A DNA stretch of 27,002 bases, taken from Priapulus caudatus (taxonomy: Eukaryota > Priapulida > Priapulimorpha > Priapulimorphida > Priapulidae). The stretch spans positions 1 to 27,002 of the forward strand of contig NW_014577723.1 in assembly GCF_000485595.1 (NCBI RefSeq). Direction: 5' to 3'. Position 1 is the stretch's first letter; each line of letters opens with the position of its first letter. The translations under genes and the position numbers were made by a program. Below, piece by piece: positions 9,215 to 19,300 of this stretch. The notes beneath the pieces are model-generated. The model was not told where the DNA came from, ran no database searches, and was given only the letters and a program-made list of their open reading frames with translations.

Positions 9215-10991
9215 CAGTGGCGTAGGCAGGTCCTCATTGTGGGGGGAGGGATGATTTCCTTACTGTCTATGACATAGTAAATGAGAGTGGCGCGAGTAGT
9301 TTTAAAAGCCGCTTATATGGTGGGGGTTCAGCGGCCCCCAGGGCCCCTGTCGGGTGCACGGGCAAGAGCCCTTGCCGGGGTCCAGGGGGCGAGCCCCTGG
9401 AACTCTTGGATTTTAGCAATTTAGAAACGCTTCAAGATGGCCGTTTTTGGTGTTTTGAACTTGAAAAAAATTGATATTGTAAGTGCAATTTTGTGAATTC
9501 TAGGGTAAATTTTTCTTCTGGATCCCAGAGTTTAATAACACGCAACACCCCGCACACACACAACCAGTGGCGATCGCAGAAGAAATTCTGAGGTTTTTGT
9601 GGGAATCATGCGAGCTCAAGGGCACGAAGCGCCTGGGGGGGGGTTAGAGGGGGTTCACCTCCCATTGTGTGGAATTGTTTGAAAAGGTTGCATGCTAAAA
9701 GCTCATTTTGTACATCTCTATCATAGAAATCCAGGATTTTTATCGTTCTTCAGGGCGGTGTCCCGCCTCCTGTTTCAAGGGGGGGGGGCTCCGGGATTTT
9801 GTTGAAAAGTAAACACCGTCTTGCGAATGCAATTTCCTGCACTGTGAGGCAGCTACTATTAAACAATGCTTCATCACAAAAGTAACATCACTGTTGAGTG
9901 AGTATTTTTACGCTTTGGGGACACAGGTCACACCAGACTAAAATACTTACTACAAATGCTGTGCTAGTGTATGAGTCCTCACTGGGGTTATCAGTGCAGA
10001 CGTTACTAGCGGCTAAAATACCTTTGCCTGAAAATTTCTAGGGGGGGGGCAACCGCATGACGAGACCCCCGTGACAACTACCGCACTGGGAATCCATCTC
10101 CCCTGAAATTGTTGATAAAACGTATATTTTACGAGAACGTTCAAACCTGCACACAAAAAAAGTTTGAAACAAAACCTAGAATTTGAACAACAAAAGGCAT
10201 TTTTCACGCCCTTGTACAAAATCAGGATTAATTACCGTCGGGTCTCAGCACCATCCCCCACAAAAGTAGATATAAAATGAATTGTTCCCATCAATCCCGT
10301 GAAGATTCAACATCCGCAACTCTCAATATAGGTCATATCTAGTTGAAATAAAGCAAGGAATTAACTTTCGTCGAGCAGTGATACGATCTTTGGGATTTTG
10401 AAAAAGAAAAACCGCCTCGTATATAGGAACCCGTCCAAAATTAACCGTCTGAGTTTCAGTAAAATAATGGTATTCTTGAACGAGTTTAAAGCCATTTTAC
10501 AGTAGATGCTAATGTCACGTTACCATTTGCTGTAATCATACATTAGAGTCTTAGTTTGTCGTGTAAAAGTATTAAATTTTCCCGATGTTTTCTCTGAAGT
10601 AGGGGGATTGAAAGCACCCCACCTCAATAAGTTGGTGGGATATTCGCCCATCGCGCCCGCCCCCCCCCCGCTAGTCTACGCCCGCTTGTCAGATGAAAGC
10701 TCAAATTTGAGCTTTTGAATCATAAAATATCTTTGTTAGCAGTACTCTGTTAGGCGCCGCGGAACAAATTTTTGAAGTGGGGGTGGCTCAATTTGTTACG
10801 CTCGCAGTGGCCAATGCAGTTTTGCGAGGAAGCGTGGTCGGAAGACAGGCGGGGTACTGCGGTCCTCCACAGAAAATTTTTGAATCACCGCCATTTCTCC
10901 TGAAAGTAGGGGATGATTGTATCCGCCATGCCGGCTCCCATCGGCATAAGGGGGGGGATGCAACCCCCCCCCCCCGCTATCTACGCCCCTG
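9215..10991. mobile_element. Non-autonomous hAT-like DNA element (about 1.78 kb)
   Basis: The left end starts CAGTGGCGTAG and the right end finishes CTACGCCCCTG, an imperfect terminal inverted pair of the kind seen in hAT elements. CTAGTAC flanks the element on both sides (9208-9214 and 10992-10998). This fits an 8-bp duplication that has lost one base on the left. There is no transposase frame. The interior is rich in G and C homopolymers. It repeats its own 3' end: a segment ending near 10687 resembles the terminal 100 bases ending at 10991, which suggests a nested or internally duplicated terminus. A second CAGTGGCG start near 9564 supports a composite origin. Confidence 0.6.
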
Positions 10992-11627
10992 CTAGTACTC
11001 TGATATATTAACCTATGACCGGTAGGACAGCGGCTGGTCTCTACGACGACGAAAAAAGTTTAAGAAACTCTGATAAGGGTAAGGTCGGAACACTGACCTC
11101 TACAACCATTTGTGAGTAGCATTCCGATTCGGGCAAACGCAGCGCCTGCCGAATTTGTCGGTGAATCCGCTCTTCAAACCGAACGTACGTCAAGGTCAAC
11201 AGAAATGGCGCTCATATATCGCGCTGCTCGTCACTCGAATTTTTGTAACAGGTTTATTATTTAATAGCAGAGGTATTGTGATACATAGTGAGTTCCAGGA
11301 TCGGCGAGAAAGGTTGTGTTAGAATAAACCCAGTTGTGGAAGTTCAGTCTCTGAAAACGCAGCAGCCAAAACAGCCCTTGAGTGTTCACTCCAGTTGTTC
11401 CTCCAACAGAAAACCATAGCTGACCACCAGAACACATAGAAAACACCAGAAAGCCTGGTAACCCATTCTGTGTTTGGTTACATTATCTCATTTATTGTGA
11501 CATTATTGATTATACATTATTGGATTGGCAGAGTAGGGCATTTGAACGCATTTACACACTGATCTCTATAATATAATCAATTCAAATAAATCATTTCATC
11601 ATAAATCATCATAATATTCAATATCAT
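9820..11627. repeat. Duplicated segment, copy 1 (ends at the assembly N)
   Basis: This segment aligns throughout with 11629 to about 13605. Differences are mostly single-base indels, many in homopolymers, with fewer substitutions. It ends on the base before the N at 11628. It contains the right 1.17 kb of the hAT-like element plus about 640 bases of 3' flank. See the matching entry and finding for the assembly interpretation. Confidence 0.85.
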
Positions 11628-11628
11628 N
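11628..11628. other. Ambiguous base (N) at a probable contig join
   Basis: The only N in the window. It separates the two copies of the duplicated segment exactly, which suggests that two contig ends were abutted here. Confidence 0.9.
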
Positions 11629-13605
11629 CTCTTCGATGCAATTTCTTGCACTGTGAGGCAGCACTATTAAACAATCTTCATCACAATAACATCACTGTTG
11701 AGTTGAGTATTTTTACCTTTGGGTACACCAGGTCACACCAGACTAAAATACTTACTACCAAATCTGTGCTATGTACATGTCCTCACTGGGGTTATCAGTG
11801 CAGACTTACCTAGGCTAAAATACCTTTGCCCTGAAAATTCTAGGGGGGGGGGCGACCGCCCCATGCTACCGAACCCCGTTTACAACTACAGCACTGGAAT
11901 CATCTCCCCTTAAATTTTGATAAAACGTATATTTTACCGAGAACGTTAAAACTGCAAAAAAAAAATTTGAAAAACAACCAGATTTGAACAAAAAAGTGCA
12001 TTTTTTCACCCCTTGTACAAAATCAGGATAATTCCGGTCGGGTCTCAGCACCCCATCCCCCCCAAAAAAGTGAGATAAAATAGAATTTTCCCATTCAATC
12101 CCCGTGAAGATTCAACATCCCAACTCTCAATATAGGTATATTCAAATTTTGAATAAAGCAAGGATTTAACTTTCGTGAGCAGTGATAAGACTTTGGGGAT
12201 TTTGAAAAAAAAATCGTATATGAGGAACCCGTCCAAAATTAACCGCGTCTGAGTTTCAGTAAAATAATGTCATTCTTGGAACGAGTTACAGCCATTTTAC
12301 AGTAGATGTATGTCACGTTCCATTTCTGTAATAATACATTAGGAGATGAATAGCGATGACGGATTTGTAGATAAATATCAAGTATTTATTGTCTGTAAAA
12401 TAATAAATTTTTCCCCATTTTCTTCCTGAAAGTAGGGGGGACGAAAGCCACGTACCCCACCTCAATAAGTGTGGGGGATATACCCCCATCCCCCCGCTAT
12501 CTAAGCCCCTGTCAGATAAACTCAAATTTGACTTTTGATATGCATACAAATATTCATAATCATAATCTTCGTTAGCAGTACTCTATAGGCGCCGCGGAAC
12601 AATTTTTGAAGTGGGGGTGCTCAATTTGTTACGCTCGACAGTGGCCAATGCAGGTTTTCGAGGAGGGTGGTAAGAAACAGGCGGTGGTATGCGGGTCCTC
12701 CCACAGAAAATTTTGAATCCCCCATTTTCCTCCTGAAAGTAGGGGGGGGGATGATTGTACACGCCATCCCGGCCCCCACGGCAATAAGTGGGGGGATGCA
12801 TCCCCCCCGCTATCTACGCCCCTGCTAGTATCTGATAGTATACACCTATGACCGGTAGACAGCGGCTGGTCTTCTACGACCGTACGAAAAAAGTTAAAGA
12901 AACTATGATAGGTAATGGGTCGGAAACAGTGACCTCTACCAAGGAGCTACATATAACAGTTATGTTATATATAACTACAGTTGTACATATGTTATATGGT
13001 ACTTATATATAACAGCTACATATAACAGTTATATGTAGCTCCTTGACCTCTACAACCACTTTGTGACGTACGCATTCCCAATCGGCAAACGCAGCGCCCT
13101 CCGATTGGTCGGTGAATCCGCTCTTCAAACCGAAGTACGTCACAGGTCAACAGAAATGGCGCTCAATATATCCGCTGCTCGTCACTTCGAATTTTTGTAA
13201 CAGGTTATATTAGTTTAATACAGAGTATTGTGATACATAGTAAGTTCCAGGATAGCGGAGAAAGGTTTGTGTTTAGAATAAAGCCAGTTTGGAAGTTCTA
13301 AGTGCTCTGAAGAGACGCACCAGCAAACCAGGCGCCTGAGTGATTCCACTCCAGTGGTGTCCTCCACAGAAAACCATAGGCTGACCACCAGAAAACCATA
13401 GGAAAACTGTGCACCAGAAAGCCTGGTAACCCTATCCGTTGTAGTTTTGGTTTACATTATTCATATTATTGTAGCATTATTGATTATACATTATTGTGTT
13501 GCAGCATGAGGGCATTGAACGGCATTTACACACTGATTAATCTAATAATATGAATCATTCAACTAACATCATTCAATAATAAATCATGGTCAATAATTAT
13601 CATAT
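11629..13605. repeat. Duplicated segment, copy 2 (starts at the assembly N)
   Basis: Begins within a base of the N with sequence matching copy 1 from about 9820, and runs parallel to it until copy 1 stops. It includes the right part of the hAT-like element (its CCCCTG end is at 12824) and the same flank. It is longer than copy 1, mainly because of a 106-bp insertion at 12940. Open frames inside are short and frame-broken. Confidence 0.85.
12932..13053. mobile_element. 106-bp hAT MITE with perfect 18-bp TIRs and 8-bp TSD
   Basis: The element spans 12940-13045. It starts CAAGGAGCTACATATAAC and ends with the exact reverse complement. It is flanked by ACCTCTAC on both sides (12932-12939 and 13046-13053). 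Copy 1 of the duplicated segment carries the empty site with a single ACCTCTAC at 11096-11103, which is direct evidence of insertion. The 8-bp duplication and a TIR opening with CA fit the hAT superfamily. The interior is AT-rich and itself palindromic, with no coding capacity. Confidence 0.85.
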
Positions 13606-13644
13606 AATCATTGTAATCATTTATTGTATTCATTCAATTGATAT

Positions 13645-13848
13645 CACAGGCACTTGAAGCGTTTCAATCTGATAAACACACGCCGCCCGCCATTGCGCGC
13701 AACGACTGACAACGCATAAATATATAGATACAGTAAAATATAGACACATAAATATATACATCTGACACTATATATTTAAGTGTCAGTGTGCGCGCGAAAA
13801 TGGCGCGGCGTGTGTATTAGCAGGTTGAACGCTTCAAGTGGGCCTGTG
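13645..13848. mobile_element. 204-bp foldback element with about 60-bp inverted arms
   Basis: The left arm (13645 to about 13705) begins CACAGGC, ACTTGAAGCG and continues to a GCCGCCCGCCATTGCGCGC stretch. The right arm (about 13790-13848) is its imperfect reverse complement, ending CGCTTCAAGTGGGCCTGTG. An AT-rich spacer with TATATTTA words forms the loop. ATTGATAT and ATTGTATC on either side might be a degraded duplication. No ORF. A MITE-type non-autonomous DNA transposon. Confidence 0.65.
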
Positions 13849-13865
13849 GCATTGTATCTATAAAT

Positions 13866-13897
13866 GATTTTTATCGACAGCACTGTCTATAAAAATC
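13866..13897. other. Small hairpin, GATTTTTATCGACAG arm
   Basis: GATTTTTATCGACAG is followed after a two-base spacer by its near-perfect reverse complement (one mismatch). The TGTCTATAAAAATCGCCAC part recurs in altered form near 14244-14263, so it probably belongs to the same mobile-element family as the palindrome there. Confidence 0.4.
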
Positions 13898-14188
13898 GCC
13901 ACATGTGTGGCACCGCAGCGACAATGCAAACCATCTGTCAGCCGACATACCACTGTGTGAACTGTAACGGACCGTATTCAAAACCACACGTCGCGGCGCT
14001 GCTAATAATTTTTGATACGTGCTTCAAAATCTGCATTTGATTGGTTAGATCCAAATAACTTGTGGCTGAATCCGTCGCCTGGTCAGCGCAAGCAGCGTAG
14101 CGATTGTTCAGCGACTGGGCAACAAATATCAAACGTGTTTGATATTCCATCGACGAGTTTCTGGCGTCAAAATCGGTGACACCGTGCA

Positions 14189-14271
14189 GCGCACACGTGG
14201 CGATTTCTCGGCGATTTTGTTGCTGGCAACAAAATCGCCGGTACTGTCGATAAGAAACGCCACGTGTGCGC
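14189..14271. mobile_element. Compound palindrome, likely MITE end or foldback element
   Basis: The outer arms GCGCACACGTGGCG (14189-14202) and its perfect reverse complement (14258-14271) enclose a second stem, GGCGATTTTGTTG (14210-14222) with its complement (14227-14239), around a CTGG loop. Just downstream another stem, TTAACTGC (14277-14284) and GCAGTTAA (14293-14300), follows. Upstream, AATATCAAAC and GTTTGATATT form a 10-bp stem near 14126-14147. The density of palindromes marks this as mobile-element debris. Confidence 0.5.
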
Positions 14272-14378
14272 TCGGCTTAACTGCCGCCTGCAGCAGTTAA
14301 TGAATGCGGGCTATAGTACTATGGCTAGAGTGATGTGTGCTCTGTTCAGTGGAGTGTTTTTGCTCTCAGCTCTCTGCT

Positions 14379-14729
14379 GTCAGTGACGCTCATAGGGTCT
14401 ATGTCCCCCAGTGTACTGCCGGAACGTACCCTGGTCACTATTTGATATGGTTAGGGTTAGGATTAGGGTTAGGGAGTAGGCGTAGGCGACTCCCTAGACT
14501 CGTTAGTGGAGTAGGCGAGGTACGGTCCGGCATATTATTAGATAGTACCAGGGTACGTTCTGGTACACCGGACCGTACCCAGGGTACGTTCTGGCAGTAC
14601 CCAGGACCCGGTTCCACAGTCGTGGATTAACTCTTAACTCTGAGTTAAATTCCTTAACTCAGGGTTAAAGTTAAACCACGACTGTGGAACCGGGTCCTGG
14701 TGTACATAGACCCTCTCAGCGTCAGTGAC
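14379..14729. mobile_element. Foldback element with a nested second inverted-repeat element
   Basis: Outer arms lie at 14379-14404 and 14703-14729, inverted with a few mismatches (GTCAGTGACGCT against AGCGTCAGTGAC). A perfect 25-bp inner inverted repeat lies at 14601-14625 and 14676-14700. In the right arm the two stretches are adjacent. In the left arm they are separated by about 195 bases with their own 21-bp inverted ends (14414-14434 and 14579-14599, one mismatch). That insert is best read as a second element inserted into the first. The tip holds TTAACTC/GAGTTAA hairpins. The 97-codon frame across it is incidental. Confidence 0.7.
14451..14474 (+). repeat. Short interstitial TTAGGG-type telomeric repeat
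   Basis: Four TTAGGG-like hexamers in a row, the second reading TTAGGA. The run is inside the nested element above and not at a chromosome end. TTAGGG is the common metazoan telomere motif, so this is mild support for an animal source. Confidence 0.75.
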
Positions 14730-14736
14730 CAAAATG

Positions 14737-15030
14737 ACAGACCATTGCAGTGTTTCCCCTGCATTGACACGAGCGAGGCAGGCCGCATCGCTCAAATTCT
14801 CAACCGCCACACAGAAATTTGTCCAAAACACTGCCTCGCTGACGAAACTTTTGATAACTTGAAAAAGAGATTCACGAGTCATACAATGTGTCCAGAATAT
14901 AGCTTAGAATGTACCTAATTGCACCATTTTTTTAAAGATTTCTTGGGGTAGCATGCCCCCAGACCCCCCTAGCTGCCCAAGCACATGCACTGCTCACTGT
15001 GCTAGGACCTCGCAACACACAAACACACCA
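14737..15030. mobile_element. Probable remnant of a hAT-type element
   Basis: CAGTGTTTCCCCTGCATT at about 14749 resembles the CAGTGTTTCCC ends of some hAT elements. A GC-rich stretch near 14953 (GGTAGCATGCCCCCAGACC, then CCCCTAGC) is of a kind common in dispersed repeats. No transposase frame remains. Family assignment is by motif resemblance only. Confidence 0.35.
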
Positions 15031-15355
15031 CAAAATAATTTACCGCTGTATAGACCTTTCTGGCCAAAGGAAACAGCATTGAAATATTCCAAACGGAGAG
15101 TTCAAGAGACAACACCTCATGACATTACACACATCATTCCTGAAGCTTGTTTACATGCTGCACATAGGCTATAATGTATTCGGTAATAAGGTATAACTAT
15201 AAGGTAACAAATCATGGTAGGTTAATACAATTGATACAAATTGATACTTTTTTAAATATTTTTTTAGGCAATTTTGATACTTTTTTCTGGACAGATTTTA
15301 TACGTTTTTTGTAATATCCTGAGTGGCAGCACTGGAGTAGAGAAACATGAAGACT
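15031..15355. other. Intergenic sequence, no feature
   Basis: AT-rich with T homopolymers. No ORF or repeat was recognised. Confidence 0.4.
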
Positions 15356-15357
15356 TT

Positions 15358-15957
15358 GGTAGTAAATACATTTCGTGTTTATTTACCATTTAATTATTAT
15401 TTTTTTATTGAGACGTTCCAAGTGCCTGCATGTGTTCACCCTCTTGCCGGAAGAGCACTGTGTCAGCTTATATAGCTACTCTATGTATGTGTTTGTATAT
15501 GATGGCAGGTTGGTTTTTATCATCGTCTTAGAAAGAACTGGAGATAAGTAACGAGGAAGTGGAGTGCAGGTGACAAGAGATAAATAATGTGCTCAGTACC
15601 AACATGAGATTTGGAGTTGTAGCAGCATGAATATAAGGAACCTGGCGTGAAATGCACAAACTTCAGATCAGCAAAAATAAGCAAAATAGGTAAATACACA
15701 ACCTTTATATACAAAAACTGTTATATACATGTATAATACATACTGTAAATTAAATACACAACCAAAATATACAATGCTGTTTTTCAACTTTCTGCAAACA
15801 TAAAATCGGTGAAACTGCGCGTGTTGCAGAGGAGACACTGTTGCCAATAATACTGCGAAGGAGAATAGATAAAATGATTAAGAATTTAGTAGTAAACACA
15901 CAATACATTTTGTGTTATTTACCATCTTCATTATTGAAACATTCCAAGCGCCTGTGA
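15358..15957. repeat. Diverged direct repeat pair (about 75 bp) bracketing unique DNA
   Basis: A segment at 15358-15433 (GGTAGTAAATACATTTCGTG, then TTTACC, ATTATT and CGTTCCAAGTGCCTG) recurs in diverged form at about 15887-15957 (AGTAGTAAACAC, TTTTGTGTTATTTACC, CATTCCAAGCGCCTG). The roughly 450 bases between hold no gene. It could be the two ends of an old element or two copies of a dispersed repeat. Confidence 0.5.
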
Positions 15958-16173
15958 TAGAGCAGAGTGGCACTAACCGTTCAAGCTACCACCATCACCG
16001 AGACCTAAGTTTTAACGATTGACTTGTGGCAAGGTTAGAAGAGAGGTCTGGAAGCGGAAGAAAAGATTGTCAGCAATAGCAGCATATGTTCACATTGTGT
16101 GTCAGTTACTGAATTAGTGATTTCTATGATGTTATGGCATGACTCTATGAGGTGGTTCTTATGACATTCTTGC
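15958..16173. other. Upstream non-coding sequence of EOGT
   Basis: No coding sequence. It is probably the 3' part of the 5' UTR intron, given the acceptor that follows. Confidence 0.35.
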
Positions 16174-16185
16174 TTGTAATTTCAG
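16174..16185 (+). promoter_or_regulatory. Probable 5' UTR splice acceptor of EOGT
   Basis: TTGTAATTTCAG ends 11 bases before the ATG at 16197. This suggests that the first coding exon is preceded by a non-coding exon somewhere upstream, whose position and promoter cannot be read from sequence. Confidence 0.45.
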
Positions 16186-16196
16186 ATACTCTTAGG

Positions 16197-16352
16197 ATGG
16201 TTTTGTTGCTGCTTTTGGTAATTGCTGTAAGTGTGGGGCAAGCAAACATGATATACGATGTGAACTTGCCTGCAGAGCTAATGCCTTACTGGTTTCATAC
16301 AAATCCCAAAGCAGCAGAAGCATGCAAGCAAGATGAGCAGTGTGCATATGCG
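16197..16352 (+). CDS. EOGT: EOGT exon 1: signal peptide and N-terminal region
   Basis: Encodes residues 1-52, opening with [16 protein letters not shown], a short signal peptide with a hydrophobic core and small residues before the likely cleavage site. The donor is GCG|GTAAGG in phase 0. The exon contains the [13 protein letters not shown] block that aligns with the human N-terminal domain, including the paired cysteines of ACKQDEQC. Confidence 0.9.
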
Positions 16353-19300
16353 GTAAGGCTAAATTTGAAAGAATAGTTAGTAGTGAAAACTAGGTAAATA
16401 TAATCAGTTGCATACAACAGCAAGGCTTGAATTTTATCATGGCTACAACAGCAAGTGACATGGCTTTTCTTCTTACTTTGTTGCCTCAAAAATAAAACGA
16501 CACAAAGTAAAAATGGTGGCCTATGCCTAGTTTAGCACCCCAGACTAGCTTTGTGCGAAAACACATTTGCAGGGTCCCAAACTACCTTTGACCCAAAATG
16601 GCTGTAAAAAGCTAAAAGGAAAATTTGCTTTGTTGCATTTCCATCTAACTGTGCAGTGTTATAAAACTTGTACTGTTGTCTCATGCAGGAACTGTTGAAA
16701 ACAAGCAATGCAAGTGTTTGCTGGGGCTACGAAGACGATTGTACAGAAGACCATCAGTATTCGCATCCAAAATGTGATGGGCAGTTTATTAGTAAAGGCA
16801 GCAGGTAAATAATAATATGTGTGAGTGCATGGATGGCTGTGTGTGTGTGTGTGTTATATCGGCTGTGTGTCTGTTCAGCACTACGAAGCTGTGGAGTCAA
16901 CTATCAAAGTCTCAGCCTGAAGTTAAGTTTTCTTTGTGTTATAGAGCATTGTAGTACTGTATCGTATCACTTAAATTTTTTTATAATAATTAAAATAAAG
17001 TATTTTACATTACAATAGGTATGTAGGCAAGTTTGGGTAAAAAAATACATGAAAAAGAAAAACAAGTAACTGTTTCACACCATTTTAAAACAGTTGTAGT
17101 ATATAGTATCCATACTATTAACAGTTACAAATAAACCCTACCCCGTGTATATTAATTCCTAATTAAAGAGCTTTCACTGTTTTATAGACACACTGCGCAT
17201 AGGGGCGCAGTGTATAAGCAGTGATTTACGGCGTAATATAAATACGATGTAAAAATGGCGTCTATGTTTCTCTACAGTATACACAACAAAGTGGACCAGG
17301 TGAGCACCTTCTACAAGACAGCAGACTTCGGTTATGTTAAGAAGAAGATGGAGTCACTGACTGTTGTATGCCAGCCGGAACATGAGGCAAGTACAACTGC
17401 ACATCGCAGCCTATTCTTCTCGGCCGCCTTTCTCTCTCCTTATTTTGTAATAGTATGATACTGAACAGACTGTTTGGGTAGGCACTGTAGGATCTAACCC
17501 CAATTGGTATCTTATCAAAAGGTGATCTTGGTTGGGGATGCACATTTAGGAAGAATGTGCTCAGATGCATTATATATAGGCTCTCATAATTAAGAGCAAA
17601 TTTATTAACTCTCCGCATTCATGCTAGAGTCTGATACATTGAAAAGTTACTGATACCATCCTGTGTTTTAGCTTGCTGTTTACTTCCAGAACTGTGAAAT
17701 TATGCTGCATGTTAGAATCATAGGTAGATTAACCGCTCCATAATTTCGTACGGCTGAAAATGGGTTGAGAGCAAATATTAGAAACCGATAAGATTTTAAT
17801 AGGCACAGTAGACTTTGTACTCGGTATACCAGCGGTGCGACGTCCTCTGACGTTGAGTTACTTGAGTATGATTCTGACATTTTGTCAGACGCACTTGTCA
17901 CCTTGGCAAATGTCAGAGTGCAAGGGTCAGAGTGCAATGGTTTTAATGTTGTATATTAGCATGTTGTATGTTGCATGGAGTGTTTATAACAGTTACTAAC
18001 ATTGATTTTGTGTGCAGGGTGATTCAATCTTAACCTGTGCAGAGCATACGCGCTACTGTCGTGCAACAAACATCTACTTTGATCTCACAAAGCTCAATTC
18101 AAAATCTCGCAAAACTAGGTATGTGTAATTAGATTTACCATAGTTACCATGAATGATGTGTACAAGCATGTTTCTATAACAACAATGAAATGTGAGTTTG
18201 CCATCGATCAAACACTAAAAAACAAATAGTAATTTTGCTATAATTTCATATTGTTAAGTTTTGTTCCATTTGTTGAGACAAGTGACGGGCAATTTTATGC
18301 GTTGGCTTGAAATCAAATGTAATGTATGCAAATTTGAGCACACTAGTTAGAGCTGGCAGTATGGTTGCACTAAGAGCAGGTGGCAACACTGGTATGCTCT
18401 AGGGGCAGGTGGCAGCATGGGTGCCTTAGTAGCTGATGAAAATTAAATTTCGTTCACTGGGTTTCTAGCTGCCATTTTCAGATTTTGAAATGCAGAACTC
18501 TTTTAATCATGTGTTGCAGGTACCAGGAAAACATCTTCGCGAAAGGGGATGTTGGTGGTCGATGCAAATTGAAGAAGAATGTGCTCAGAAACATGGGCTC
18601 TCATAAGAGCCCTCTACAGTCGTGGTGAGCTCTTAGCTGGTTAGCCATGTCCATAACAGCAACAATGTAGATGAGCCTTCGTTTACTACAAATGAGGATT
18701 TCAGTGGCCTCATTCCTGTTTTATTAATACGCAGAGGTATTCGCTGCGTGACGCTACTGTCATTATTGTCAAGCGACAGTCAAACTTGTATATAGGGGTC
18801 CCTGAAGGGCATTCCCCTGATGTGTCCTTTATAGGCAGGTGTCAATTCTATAGAGGTGACCACTAACTAGTGTTGTCAATCGGTTGTAATTTTGTAATCG
18901 ATCATCGGTTGGACCCAAGTAACCGATGATCGGTTACAATCGGTTACTCGGGGTGTTGAATGCCTGCGTGTGCGTAACGTCGTGTGCATGTACGTGTGTG
19001 CATGTATGTGCTTGTTTAGCCCTGTTTACTGTTTGTTTTGCACTGTTTACTACTGTGTGTATAATACATGTACTGATTGTCATCACTTTTCCAAGTTTTC
19101 TTGTTCAAATTAAAAAAAAAAAAGATCGTGACATCACTACCACTAACACAGCTCAGATGGTATTGTTATCACTCTTTCACGATGCGTTGTAAAGCTAACA
19201 GCTGTAACTCTGCACGCGGCAGGTACGCAGAGCTGGAGATGTATACGAGTCTAGATTACCTCCCGATCCAAGATGGCCGATGTGATATAGTGATCGATAA

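Noticed and set aside
14337-14918. Open frames over the nested foldback and hAT remnant (72-97 codons)
   Set aside because: They cross inverted-repeat arms and the telomere-like run, and encode no transposase motif.
16152-16196. Alternative upstream start for EOGT (ATG at 16161)
   Set aside because: It lies upstream of a good splice acceptor ending at 16185, and the extension is not needed for a signal peptide. Left as a minor possibility.
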